The position numbers and the translations under genes were made by a program. The notes below the pieces were generated by a model. That model saw only the letters and a list, made by a program, of their open reading frames with translations, was not told the origin of the DNA and searched no databases. Shown in pieces: positions 24,611 to 32,906 of a stretch of 64,000 bases of DNA; within the stretch, counting starts at the first letter, position 1; the number at the start of each line of letters is the position of its first letter. Source of the stretch: PFJX01 sp964466195 (GTDB lineage Bacteria > Pseudomonadota > Gammaproteobacteria > Burkholderiales > Thiobacillaceae); assembly GCA_964466195.1 (NCBI GenBank), contig CAYXMQ010000011.1, forward strand, positions 46,433-110,432. Reading direction: 5' to 3'.

Positions 24611-27217
24611 TTGTCCACCGACCCCGCCTCCCACACCCCGATGATGCAGCAGTACCTGCGCATCAAGGCCGAGCATCCCGACATGCTGCTGTTCTATCGC
24701 ATGGGCGACTTTTACGAGTTGTTCCATGACGACGCGGAAAAAGCCGCCCGCCTGCTCGACATCACGCTGACTTCGCGCGGCGCTTCGGCCGGCCAGCCGA
24801 TCCGCATGGCCGGCGTGCCGTATCACGCCGCCGAGAGCTACCTGGCCAAGCTGTCGCGCCTGGGCGAATCGGTGGCGATCTGCGAGCAGATCGGCGATCC
24901 GAAGACCAGCAAAGGGCCGGTGGAGCGCAAGGTGATGCGCATCGTCACGCCCGGCACGGTGACCGACGAAGCCCTGCTGGACGACAAGCGCGATGCGCTC
25001 ATGCTGGCCTTGCTGCCGGAGCGCAAAACCCCGCACAAAACCCCACGCCCGACGCTGGCCCTGGCCTGGCTGACGCTTTCCAGCGGCCGCTTTGCAGCCA
25101 AGACCATTGCCGCCGAACGGTTAGGCGCCGAACTGGTGCGCCTGAATCCAAGCGAGATTCTGCTGCCGGAAGGCTATCTGCACGCCGACCTGAACCACCT
25201 CAAATGCGCCCTCACCCGCCGCGCCGACTGGCAGTTCGATGCGGAACGCGGACGCCATCTGCTGATCGAGCAATTCGGCGTCGGCGACCTGACCAGCTTC
25301 GGCATCGAAGATCAGCCGGCGTTGCAAGCCGCCGCCGGCCTGTTGCTGGAGTACGCACGCCATACGCAGCAGGCCGCCCTACCCCACATCACCGCTCTGG
25401 CGCTGGAGCGCGACAGCGAATATGTGCTGCTGGATGCCGCGGCGCGGCGCACGCTGGAAATCAGCGAAACCCTGCGCGGCGAGCCGGCCCCGACGCTGTT
25501 TTCCGAACTCGACGCCTGCTGTACGGCTTCCGGCAGCCGCCGTCTGAAGCTCTGGCTGCATCATCCGCTGCGCGATCGCGCCGTGCTGCGCCTGCGCCAC
25601 GCCGCCATTGCGGCCTTGCTGGCGGCGCCGGAAGCGATCCGCGAGGCGCAATCGGCGTTGAAGGGCAGCGCCGATCTGGAGCGCATCGCCGCCCGCATCG
25701 CGCTGAAAAGCGCCCGCCCGCGCGACCTGTCCGGCCTGCGCGACAGCCTGTTGCGCCTGCCCGCCTTGCAGGACGCCTTGCTGCGCGCCGGTCCGAGTCT
25801 GGCCGGCATGATCGAACGCCTGAACTTCCCGGCTGAATCGCTCGCCATGCTGGTCGGCGCATTGAAACCGGAACCCGGCGTCGTGCTGCGCGAAGGCGGC
25901 GTCATCGCGGACGGTTTCGACGCCGAACTTGACGAGCTGCGCGCGCTGCAATCCGATTGCGGCCGCTTCCTGATGGACATGGAAACGCGCGAGCGTGAAC
26001 GCACCGGCATTGCCAACCTGCGCGTCGAATACAACCGGGTGTCGGGCTTCTTCATCGAAGTCGGCCGCGCCCAGAGCGAGCGGATTCCGGCCGACTACCA
26101 CCGCCGCCAGACGCTGAAGAATGTCGAACGCTACCTGACGCCGGAACTGAAGGCCTTCGAGGACAAATTCCTGTCCGCCGCCGAGCGTGCGCTGGCGCGC
26201 GAAAAACAGCTCTACGATGCCCTGCTCGACCATCTGATCGGCGCGCTCGCGCCGTTGCAACAGGTCGCCGAGGCCGTCGCCGAAGCCGACGTGTTGAGCA
26301 GCCATGCGCGGCTGGCCGGCGAACGCCGCTACAGCGCGCCCGAATTCAGTGCGCAGTGGGGCATCCAGATCCAGGCCGGCCGCCATCCGGTCGTGGAAAC
26401 CCGGGTCGACGCCTTCATCCCCAACGATCTCCAGCTCGACCCGGCCCGCCGCATGCTGCTGATCACCGGCCCCAACATGGGCGGCAAGTCGACCTACATG
26501 CGCCAGATCGCACACATCGTCCTGCTGGCCTGTTGCGGCCTCTACGTCCCGGCGAACGCGGCGGTCATCGGCCCGGTCGACCAGATTTTCACCCGCGTCG
26601 GGTCGTCGGACGACCTCGCCGGCGGCCGTTCCACCTTCATGGTGGAAATGACCGAGACCGCCGGCATCCTGCACGGCGCCACCGAATACAGCCTGATCCT
26701 GATGGACGAGATCGGCCGCGGCACATCCACCTTCGACGGCATCAGCATCGCCTGGGCGGTGGCCCGCCACATGGCCGAGAAAACCCGCGCCTACACGCTG
26801 TTTGCGACACATTATTTCGAGCTGACCCAGCTCAATCAGGACTACCGCACGCTGGCCAACGTGCATCTCGACGCAGTCGAGCGTGTCGGCAAGAACGGCG
26901 CCGCCGACCTGACCTTTCTGCACGCGGTGGAAGACGGCCCCGCTTCGCAGAGTTACGGCCTGCAGGTCGCCAAACTGGCCGGCGTACCCGCTCCGATCAT
27001 CAACGCGGCGCGGCGCAAACTGGTGCTGCTGGAGAACCAGCAGATTGCCGTTTCAGGCCAGGGCGATTTATTCATCCAAGCCGCTCCCGAGCCGGCGGCC
27101 GCAGCGGTTGCCGGCGCGGCCAGCCCGGCGCTGGAACGCCTGGCGGCCATCGACCCCGACGAACTCAGCCCGAAACAGGCGCTGGAAACCCTGTACGAAC
27201 TGCGCCGACTGCTCTAG
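24611..27217 (+). CDS. mutS: DNA mismatch repair protein MutS
   Basis: Recognises mismatches and starts repair. 868 residues counted from a TTG at 24611, which gives the family start (HTPMMQQYL shortly after); the nearest ATG (24641) would cut into this conserved region. The mismatch-binding motif FYELF follows RMGDFYE near residue 36. Walker A GPNMGGKS is at 620-627, Walker B in LILMDEIGRGTS, and ATHYFEL follows. The C-terminus ends with the helical dimerisation segment. No ribosome-binding site is evident before the TTG. Confidence 0.97.
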   Translation: MSTDPASHTPMMQQYLRIKAEHPDMLLFYRMGDFYELFHDDAEKAARLLDITLTSRGASAGQPIRMAGVPYHAAESYLAKLSRLGESVAICEQIGDPKTSKGPVERKVMRIVTPGTVTDEALLDDKRDALMLALLPERKTPHKTPRPTLALAWLTLSSGRFAAKTIAAERLGAELVRLNPSEILLPEGYLHADLNHLKCALTRRADWQFDAERGRHLLIEQFGVGDLTSFGIEDQPALQAAAGLLLEYARHTQQAALPHITALALERDSEYVLLDAAARRTLEISETLRGEPAPTLFSELDACCTASGSRRLKLWLHHPLRDRAVLRLRHAAIAALLAAPEAIREAQSALKGSADLERIAARIALKSARPRDLSGLRDSLLRLPALQDALLRAGPSLAGMIERLNFPAESLAMLVGALKPEPGVVLREGGVIADGFDAELDELRALQSDCGRFLMDMETRERERTGIANLRVEYNRVSGFFIEVGRAQSERIPADYHRRQTLKNVERYLTPELKAFEDKFLSAAERALAREKQLYDALLDHLIGALAPLQQVAEAVAEADVLSSHARLAGERRYSAPEFSAQWGIQIQAGRHPVVETRVDAFIPNDLQLDPARRMLLITGPNMGGKSTYMRQIAHIVLLACCGLYVPANAAVIGPVDQIFTRVGSSDDLAGGRSTFMVEMTETAGILHGATEYSLILMDEIGRGTSTFDGISIAWAVARHMAEKTRAYTLFATHYFELTQLNQDYRTLANVHLDAVERVGKNGAADLTFLHAVEDGPASQSYGLQVAKLAGVPAPIINAARRKLVLLENQQIAVSGQGDLFIQAAPEPAAAAVAGAASPALERLAAIDPDELSPKQALETLYELRRLL

Positions 27218-27309
27218 CCGCGGCAACACGGGGCTTCGACAGGCGACGCAGCTTGTTGCGAAGCTTCGCGCCCGGCTATGCTTCATCTCATTTTTCATTG
27301 GAAACACGC

Positions 27310-28023
27310 ATGCGCCTGACCTTCACGACATTACTCGCCGCGCCCCTCGCGCTCGGCCTGGCCGCCTGTGCGCCGCAAGACGACGAAGCGGCGATCAGAC
27401 TGGCCATCCAGAACTGGGCCGGTGCGGACAGCCGCATCGAAGCCATCCGCAAGGCCGGCTTCCTCGATCTCTATGAAGTGCGGATGGATGGCGAGCTGTT
27501 CTACATCGACGCGAGCGGACGCCACGTCATCATCGGCAACGTCCTCGATCTCGAAGCGCAACGCAACCTGACGCAGGAACGCAAGGCCGACCTCGCACGC
27601 ATCAATTTCGCCGATCTGCCGCTGCCACTGGCGGCCAAACAGGTACGCGGCAACGGTAGTCGGGTGCTGGCCACGTTCGAGGATCCCAACTGCAGCTATT
27701 GCCGCAAACTCGCGCTGGAACTGGAAACGCTGAACGATGTGACGGTCTATACCTTCCTGCTGCCCATCCTGTCGCAGGATTCCGTCGACAAGGCGAGCGC
27801 CATCTGGTGCGCGAAGGATCGCGGCACGGCCTGGCGCGACTGGATCATCGCCGGCAAGCTCCCCGCTGCCGCCGCCGGCTGCGCGGCGCCGATCGACGAA
27901 CTCCAGGCCCTGGGGCGCAAGTACAACATCACCGGCACGCCGACCCTGTTCCTGGCCGACGGCAGCCGCATCGGCGGCTTTGTGCCCGCCGCCCAACTGG
28001 AACAGGCCCTGGCCGGCAAGTGA
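27310..28023 (+). CDS. DsbC-like thiol:disulfide isomerase, predicted lipoprotein
   Basis: Periplasmic disulfide-bond isomerase of the DsbC/DsbG family. 237 residues: lipoprotein signal with lipobox LAAC (Cys20), N-terminal dimerisation domain (about 30-100), then a thioredoxin domain with active site CSYC at 128-131 (PNCSYCRKL) and cis-proline in ITGTPTLF. Two further cysteines (IWCAK, AAGCAA) match the structural pair of DsbC. Classical DsbC is soluble; this one looks lipid-anchored. The frame is open 954 bases upstream through mutS by composition only; ATG 27310 gives the signal peptide. Confidence 0.92.
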   Translation: MRLTFTTLLAAPLALGLAACAPQDDEAAIRLAIQNWAGADSRIEAIRKAGFLDLYEVRMDGELFYIDASGRHVIIGNVLDLEAQRNLTQERKADLARINFADLPLPLAAKQVRGNGSRVLATFEDPNCSYCRKLALELETLNDVTVYTFLLPILSQDSVDKASAIWCAKDRGTAWRDWIIAGKLPAAAAGCAAPIDELQALGRKYNITGTPTLFLADGSRIGGFVPAAQLEQALAGK

Positions 28024-28032
28024 CCCCAGCCG

Positions 28033-28080
28033 GGCTGGCTGCGCCAGCCTGAAGCGGGCGTCGCGCGCCCCCGCTTAAAC
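28033..28080 (+). repeat. Hairpins plus CGCCCCCGCTTAAAC repeat, copy 2
   Basis: GGCTGGC-TGC-GCCAGCC (28033-28049) is a 7-base stem immediately after the DsbC-like gene, then a second possible stem (GCGGGCG with CGCCCCCGC) ends in the 15-mer CGCCCCCGCTTAAAC (28066-28080) shared with 21485-21499. Confidence 0.6.
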
Positions 28081-28125
28081 CGGCGATTCGATGCCCCGCC
28101 TGCAGCCTCCATCTTCGGCCCCGGA

Positions 28126-28153
28126 TTGACCGAGTATTTTCATCAACTATAAA
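28126..28153 (+). promoter_or_regulatory. Sigma-70 promoter for the 75-aa protein
   Basis: TTGACC (28126-28131), 16-base spacer, TATAAA (28148-28153): 5 of 6 consensus bases in each hexamer. An AGGAGG ribosome-binding site (28193-28198) lies 6 bases before the ATG at 28205. Together these predict high expression. Confidence 0.75.
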
Positions 28154-28204
28154 TAGAAGCCTCAGGTCACTCTACTGAGCAATGAAAACGTTAGGAGGCT
28201 ATCG

Positions 28205-28432
28205 ATGAGCGACGCTATTTCCGATTTCATGGTGCATGTGGAAGAAAGTTTGAATCCCCGCCAGTTACGTGCGCTGGAGCGCGATGCCCGGCGTAATCCC
28301 TGTGTCATCGGTGCGGCTTTTCCTGATCGCACGCCCCACCTGATGATGGTGGTTTACGACAGCGAATGCGTCCGCGCCAAGGACATCCTCGAGCGCGTCC
28401 GCAGTACGGGCGTGCATGCCAGCATGCTGTAG
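28205..28432 (+). CDS. Small conserved protein, ferredoxin-like fold suspected
   Basis: 75 residues, no signal peptide or membrane helix. The N-terminus (MSDAISDFMVHVEESLNPRQ) is acidic and helical. The rest could form a beta-alpha-beta unit like heavy-metal-associated (HMA) domains (NPCVIGAAF, HLMMVVYDSECVRAKDILERVRSTG), but there is no CxxC metal site: the two cysteines are far apart (about 33 and 55). It has its own strong promoter, consensus Shine-Dalgarno and a terminator at 28491, so it is a single-gene unit. Function unknown. Confidence 0.8.
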   Translation: MSDAISDFMVHVEESLNPRQLRALERDARRNPCVIGAAFPDRTPHLMMVVYDSECVRAKDILERVRSTGVHASML

Positions 28433-28490
28433 CCGGTAGGCCGCTTCGATCCGGCGCGGCGTTGCCGGACAGGGCAGTCAATGAATCGAA

Positions 28491-28516
28491 AAACCCCCGC
28501 TCGCGGGGGTTTTTCT
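28491..28516. terminator. Bidirectional Rho-independent terminator
   Basis: AACCCCCGC and GCGGGGGTT form a tight hairpin with A-run before and T-run after (28490s A tract, 28510-28515 T tract). It sits between the 75-aa gene (+) and the phosphofructokinase gene (-), which converge here, and can serve both strands. Confidence 0.9.
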
Positions 28517-28557
28517 TGCCGACGAGCACTTCGGCAACGGCTGTGCAAAGCAAAAAA

Positions 28558-29658
28558 CTAATCCCCGAAGCTCGTCCCCACTCGGCGCGCACTTTCCACC
28601 CAGGGATGATCGGGCGGCACGGTTTTGACATGGCCGGCGACCTCTTGCAGCGGCACCGGCGCACTCGCTTCGCCGCGCGCGGCGATCATGTAGCCGTATT
28701 GCTTGCGGTGGATCAGGTCGGCCGCCGCGGTACCCAGGCGGGTGGCCAGCAGACGGTCGGCGGCGGAGGGTGTGCCGCCGCGTTGCAGATGGCCAAGGAT
28801 GGTCGGGCGGGCTTCCAGGCCGGTGAGCAATTCGAGTTGCCGGGCCAGCTTCAGCGTGCGCTCGGCGTAGACCAGCTCGGGCTCGTCGCTGACCTCCTTC
28901 GATTTCTTGTCCTTCTTCTTGGTCGCGGCGGCCTGTTGCGCGACATGCTCCTGTTGCGACAGCGCGCCTTCAGCCACGGCGACGATGCTGAATGGCTTGC
29001 CCTTGCGTTTGCGCGATTTGATCGCTTCCGCCACGACTTCCACGTCGTAGGGAATTTCCGGGATCAGGATCACGTCGGCGCCGCCGGCGATGCCCGCCCC
29101 CAGCGCCAACCAACCGGCGCGGTGGCCCATGATCTCGACCACGATGATGCGGTGATGGCTGTGCGCGGTGCTGTGCAGCCGGTCGATGGCGTCGGTGGCG
29201 ATGCCGAGCGCGGTATCGAAGCCGAACGTGGTATCGGTCAGCGCCACATCGTTGTCGATGGTTTTCGGCAAGGTCACCACGTTGAGGCCGGCGGCGGCCA
29301 GGCGCAACGCATTCTTCATGGTGCCGCCGCCGCCCAGGCAGACCAGGCAATTCAGCTTGTTGGCGTGATAGTTGGCGACGATGGTTTCGGTCATATCCAT
29401 CACCTTGCCGTGCACCGGCATCTTGTGCGGCTTGTCGCGGCTGGTGCCGAGTATGGTGCCGCCCAAGGTCAGGATGCCGGAAAGCGCTTCGCCTTCCAGC
29501 GCCATCGTGCGGTTTTCCATGAGACCGCGAAAACCGTCGCGAAAACCGATGAAATGCATGCCGTAGTGCGAGCGACAGGCTTTGCCGACCCCGCGTATGG
29601 CGGCGTTGAGGCCCGGCGTATCGCCGCCGGAAGTGAGAATGCCGATAGTTTGGGTCAT
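28558..29658 (-). CDS. pfkA: 6-phosphofructokinase, mixed ATP/PPi-type active site
   Basis: Phosphorylates fructose 6-phosphate in glycolysis, or runs reversibly with pyrophosphate. 366 residues with GGDTPGLN at 11-18 and PKTIDND at 131-137 (catalytic D135). The residue matching Gly124 of E. coli PfkA is Lys132, typical of PPi-dependent or actinobacterial mixed forms, while the position matching Gly104 is Gly112, as in ATP enzymes. The position matching metal-binding Asp103 is Gly111 (LGGGGT), which is unusual. A lysine-rich insert (KKKDKKSK, 247-254) interrupts the C-terminal half. Phosphoryl donor cannot be decided from sequence. Confidence 0.88.
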   Translation of the reverse strand: MTQTIGILTSGGDTPGLNAAIRGVGKACRSHYGMHFIGFRDGFRGLMENRTMALEGEALSGILTLGGTILGTSRDKPHKMPVHGKVMDMTETIVANYHANKLNCLVCLGGGGTMKNALRLAAAGLNVVTLPKTIDNDVALTDTTFGFDTALGIATDAIDRLHSTAHSHHRIIVVEIMGHRAGWLALGAGIAGGADVILIPEIPYDVEVVAEAIKSRKRKGKPFSIVAVAEGALSQQEHVAQQAAATKKKDKKSKEVSDEPELVYAERTLKLARQLELLTGLEARPTILGHLQRGGTPSAADRLLATRLGTAAADLIHRKQYGYMIAARGEASAPVPLQEVAGHVKTVPPDHPWVESARRVGTSFGD

Positions 29659-29783
29659 GGCGGTATCAGGTGCGAGTTGAGAAATATCATCAATTGTCCC
29701 GTTCGCGCGCAGGGGAATCCAGCTTTCGCTGACGCTTTTACAATCTCGCTCTCCGTTTCCGTCCCGTTGCGCCTCAACCCGAT

Positions 29784-30383
29784 ATGCCTGGCCCCCCTGC
29801 CCCCCTCGCCCCCTCGCGGGCGCGCGGCTTCCCGCCGATCGAAAACCCCGCCGCGCGCAGCCTCATTCTGGGCAGCATGCCGGGCATCGCCTCGCTGCGC
29901 GCGGGGCAGTACTACGCGCATCCGCGCAACCAGTTCTGGCCCATTCTGGCCGCGCTGCTCGGCGTCGATTTCACCGCCATGGCTTATCCGCAACGGGTGC
30001 AGGCCTTGCTCGACGCCGGCATCGCGCTATGGGACGTGTTGCATTCCTGTCAACGCCCCGGCAGCCTGGATGCCGACATCGCGCCGGATTCGATCGTCGC
30101 CAACGACTTTTCCGCGTTTTTCCAGCGCCATCCGTCCATCCGCCAGGTCTTCTTCAACGGCGCGGCGGCGGAACGGCACTTCATCCGGCATGTGCAGCCG
30201 CAACTCGCGCCTCAGATATTGTCGCGGCTGCATTTTCAGCGCCTGCCGTCCACCAGCCCGGCGCATGCGTCACGCGATTTCCAGGCCAAACTGGAGGCCT
30301 GGCGCTGCGTGTTCGACGGCAGCCGAGGCAAAACTCAAGCACACTTCACCCTGCTGCCTCACGAACCCACCGATAAACCCTAA
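29784..30383 (+). CDS. Hypoxanthine-DNA glycosylase (uracil-DNA glycosylase superfamily)
   Basis: Removes deaminated adenine (hypoxanthine) from DNA; family 6 (HDG) of the UDG superfamily. 199 residues with the family signature LGSMPG...SL..GQYYAHPRNQFW near the N-terminus, ALWDVLHSC in the middle and LPSTSPAHA near the end. The stop is immediately followed by the HDOD gene start (30384), so they are cotranscribed. It is divergent from the phosphofructokinase gene over 125 bases. A C-terminal tail past the conserved domain (after DFQAKLEAW) is of unknown role. Confidence 0.88.
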   Translation: MPGPPAPLAPSRARGFPPIENPAARSLILGSMPGIASLRAGQYYAHPRNQFWPILAALLGVDFTAMAYPQRVQALLDAGIALWDVLHSCQRPGSLDADIAPDSIVANDFSAFFQRHPSIRQVFFNGAAAERHFIRHVQPQLAPQILSRLHFQRLPSTSPAHASRDFQAKLEAWRCVFDGSRGKTQAHFTLLPHEPTDKP

Positions 30384-31244
30384 ATGGAAACCGACCCTCG
30401 CATCCAAGCGATTCTGGCCAGCGGCATCAAGATTCCGCCGATGCCGGAGATCTTGCTGCGCTTGAACCGCCTGCTGAACGATCCGGATGCAGGGCCGGCC
30501 GACTTGGCCGGCTTGATCCGCAACGACGGCGCACTTTGCGGCGCGGTATTCCGCGTGATCGGCTCGCCGGTGTTCGGCCTGCATGCCAAAGTCGATTCCC
30601 TGCCGCGCGCCATTTCCCTGCTCGGCATGCGCAACGCGGCCGCGCTGTTGCGCAGCGAAGTGTTGCGCGGCGCGCTGAGCGACCCGCAACACGCCAAGGC
30701 GTTGCAACATCTGTGGAACCGCAGTACCGCGATCGCCGAGCTATGCGCCCTGGCCGCAAAGACATTGCGCCCGCGCGGCATCAGTCCCGATGCCGCCTTC
30801 ATGCTGGGCATGTTTCACGATTGCGGGCTGGCGCTGTTGTGCAAGCGCTTTCCCGCCTATGCGCTCGCTTTGAGCGAATCCGCCGCTTGGCCGGACATCC
30901 TCGAACTGGATCGCCGCAATGAACACAGCCATGCCGCCATGGGCCAGATGGTGGCGAAAAACTGGGCGCTGCCGGAGGAACTCGTGCTCGCCATCCGCCA
31001 TCACCACGAGCCGGCCGCCGCCGGATTGGACGAAACCGCGCTCGGGCTGTGCGCGCTGCTCAACGTCGCCATTCATCTGCATAACCGACGGCACGCGATC
31101 GCCGAGCCGGAGTGGGAAGCCGGCTGGCAAGCCGAAGCGCAGCACAGGCTGAACTTGCAGACGACGGATTTGATCGAGCTGGAGGCCGATATTCTGGCGG
31201 AAGTCCCCGCCTCGGCAGACCATTCCTCAGCGAGGCCAGCATGA
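30384..31244 (+). CDS. HDOD domain protein
   Basis: HDOD domains are related to HD phosphohydrolases but usually lack catalytic metal residues and act in signalling. 286 residues; the domain covers about 10-215 (KIPPMPEILLRL, IRNDGALCGAVFR, SLPRAISLLGMRN, FMLGMFHDCGLALL, ALPEELVLAIRHHHEP). An HD-like pair is in FHDCG. No receiver or other output is fused. The ATG directly abuts the glycosylase stop, and the end overlaps the next gene by 4 bases (ATGA), so it is the second gene of a four-gene unit. Confidence 0.9.
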   Translation: METDPRIQAILASGIKIPPMPEILLRLNRLLNDPDAGPADLAGLIRNDGALCGAVFRVIGSPVFGLHAKVDSLPRAISLLGMRNAAALLRSEVLRGALSDPQHAKALQHLWNRSTAIAELCALAAKTLRPRGISPDAAFMLGMFHDCGLALLCKRFPAYALALSESAAWPDILELDRRNEHSHAAMGQMVAKNWALPEELVLAIRHHHEPAAAGLDETALGLCALLNVAIHLHNRRHAIAEPEWEAGWQAEAQHRLNLQTTDLIELEADILAEVPASADHSSARPA

Positions 31245-31528
31245 AAACCCTGCATCTGAACGCCGATGAACTCGAACTGGGATTCGACCAGTGCCTCAAG
31301 CTCGCCAACGCCGCCGCCGAGCATGTGCTGAAAAAACAGGGCGGCGCGATGTTGCTCTCGTTCTACGACCGCGACCGCAATCTGGAATCGCCGCACGGTG
31401 TTTCGGAATGCCATTTCCAGTGCGCCATTCCCGGCTGGCAGGACTATGCCGAGAATCGCGGCGGCGCATTGATGATCAATTTTGAACAGGGTCGCTTCGT
31501 GTTCTGTTACCGGCCATTGGACTTTTGA
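31241..31528 (+). CDS. Conserved 95-residue protein, unknown function
   Basis: Coupled to the HDOD gene by an ATGA overlap, and its stop lies 2 bases before the glycerate kinase ATG. The sequence (MKTLHLNADELELGFDQC, AEHVLKKQGGAMLLSFYDRD, HFQCAIPGWQDYAENRGG, LMINFEQGRFVFCYRP) suggests a compact alpha+beta fold with no signal peptide. It recalls small archaeal/bacterial proteins of the AF1514 type, but I cannot confirm this. No catalytic motif is visible. Confidence 0.72.
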   Translation: MKTLHLNADELELGFDQCLKLANAAAEHVLKKQGGAMLLSFYDRDRNLESPHGVSECHFQCAIPGWQDYAENRGGALMINFEQGRFVFCYRPLDF

Positions 31529-31530
31529 TC

Positions 31531-32805
31531 ATGCCTTTGCCGCCCGCCGAACTGCTGATCGCCGGCTTTCGGGCCGCCGTCGCGGCGACGCAGGCGGCAA
31601 CGGCCATGCCGCCATTTTTGCCGACGGCGCCGGCCGGACGGGTCTGCGTAGTCGGCGCCGGCAAGGCCGCCGCTGCGATGGCCGCCTGCGTCGAGACGCA
31701 GTGGCCCGCCGCCGATCTGTCCGGGCTGGTCATCACTCGCCATGGCCACACCGAGCCGACGCAGCGCATCGAAGTCGCCGCCGCCGGCCATCCATTGCCC
31801 GATGCGGCGGGGCTCTGCGCCGCACAGCGCCTGCTCGATCTGGTGCGCAGCGCCGCCGCCGACGATCAGGTGCTGGCGCTGATTTCCGGCGGCGGCTCCA
31901 GCCTGCTCAGCTTGCCGGTTGCGGGCCTGACGCTGGCCGACTTGCAGGCGGTGTCCGCCGCGTTGCTCCGCTGCGGTGCACCGATCGCCGAAATCAACTG
32001 CGTGCGCAAACACCTGTCACTCACGCTGGGCGGGCAGTTGGCTGCCGCCTGCCGGGCGCCGGTGACCGCGTTGTTGATTTCGGATGTCACCGGCGACGAC
32101 CCGGCGGTGATTGCATCCGGCCCGTTCGCCGCGGACGCCTCGACCTATGCCGATGCCTTGGCGATCCTTGCTCGCCGCCAGATTTCCGCGCCGGCAAGCG
32201 TGCAGCGGCATCTGCTGGCGGGGGTGGCGGGCGAAATCGAGGAAACGCCGAAACCCGGCGCGGCCTGCTTCTCCCGCGTCGAACACCGCATCATCGCCAA
32301 CGGCCGCAGCGCTCTGCTGGCGGCGGCCGATTTTTTTCACGCCCAGGGCATACGGCCGGTGATGCTGGGCGACTCCTACACCGGCGAAGCGCGTGAAGTC
32401 GCGCAGGTATTCGCGGCGCTGGTGCGCGAAATCCGCCGCCACGACAATCCCTGGCCGCCGCCGCTGGTCCTGCTTTCCGGCGGCGAAACCAGCGTCAGCG
32501 TGCTTGGCCGCGGCCGCGGCGGCCGCAACACCGAATTCCTGCTGGCGCTGGCGTTGGCGTTGCAGGGGCTGGACGGCGTGCATGCACTGGCCGCCGATAC
32601 GGATGGCCTCGACGGCACGGAAGACAATGCCGGCGCGCTGATCGCGCCGGATACGCTGGCGCGCGCCGCGTCGCGCGGCCATGATGCCGCCGCGCACCTC
32701 GCCGACAATGACGCCTACGGTTTTTTCGCCGCACTCGACGACCTGGTCCTGAGCGGCCCTACGCGTACCAATGTCAACGATTTCCGTGCCATCCTGGTGC
32801 TTTGA
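31531..32805 (+). CDS. Glycerate 2-kinase, MOFRL family
   Basis: Phosphorylates glycerate in the glycerate/serine or glyoxylate route. 424 residues with the N-terminal DUF4147 domain (VVGAGKAAAAMA, VITRHGHTEP, ISGGGSSLLSLP, INCVRKHLS, LISDVTGDDP) and the C-terminal MOFRL domain (LLSGGETSVSVLGRGRGGRNTEFLLALAL, ADTDGLDGTEDNAGA). The ATG at 31531 is preferred over a TTG at 31525 that overlaps the previous stop. Last gene of the four-gene unit that starts with the DNA glycosylase. Confidence 0.93.
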   Translation: MPLPPAELLIAGFRAAVAATQAATAMPPFLPTAPAGRVCVVGAGKAAAAMAACVETQWPAADLSGLVITRHGHTEPTQRIEVAAAGHPLPDAAGLCAAQRLLDLVRSAAADDQVLALISGGGSSLLSLPVAGLTLADLQAVSAALLRCGAPIAEINCVRKHLSLTLGGQLAAACRAPVTALLISDVTGDDPAVIASGPFAADASTYADALAILARRQISAPASVQRHLLAGVAGEIEETPKPGAACFSRVEHRIIANGRSALLAAADFFHAQGIRPVMLGDSYTGEAREVAQVFAALVREIRRHDNPWPPPLVLLSGGETSVSVLGRGRGGRNTEFLLALALALQGLDGVHALAADTDGLDGTEDNAGALIAPDTLARAASRGHDAAAHLADNDAYGFFAALDDLVLSGPTRTNVNDFRAILVL

Positions 32806-32847
32806 CCACATCCGCCTGGCGTGTTGGTGCGGGCTCCAGCGGCTTTA

Positions 32848-32875
32848 TTGTGCAGCGCAAGATCGCAGCTATAAT
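32848..32875 (+). promoter_or_regulatory. Candidate sigma-70 promoter for panD
   Basis: TTGTGC (32848-32853), 16-base spacer, perfect TATAAT (32870-32875), 31 bases before the panD ATG. The -10 box is consensus; the -35 is 4 of 6. Confidence 0.65.
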
Positions 32876-32906
32876 TGCAACCCGTTTTTTCACCTCATCC
32901 ATCGCC

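Noticed and set aside
25379..26923. 514-codon open frame opposite mutS
   Set aside because: Antisense shadow of conserved mutS with no recognisable domain and no ribosome-binding site.
26356..27309. Open frame extending the DsbC-like gene upstream through mutS
   Set aside because: The extension lies wholly in another frame of mutS and is Arg/Pro-rich; a signal peptide begins at 27310.
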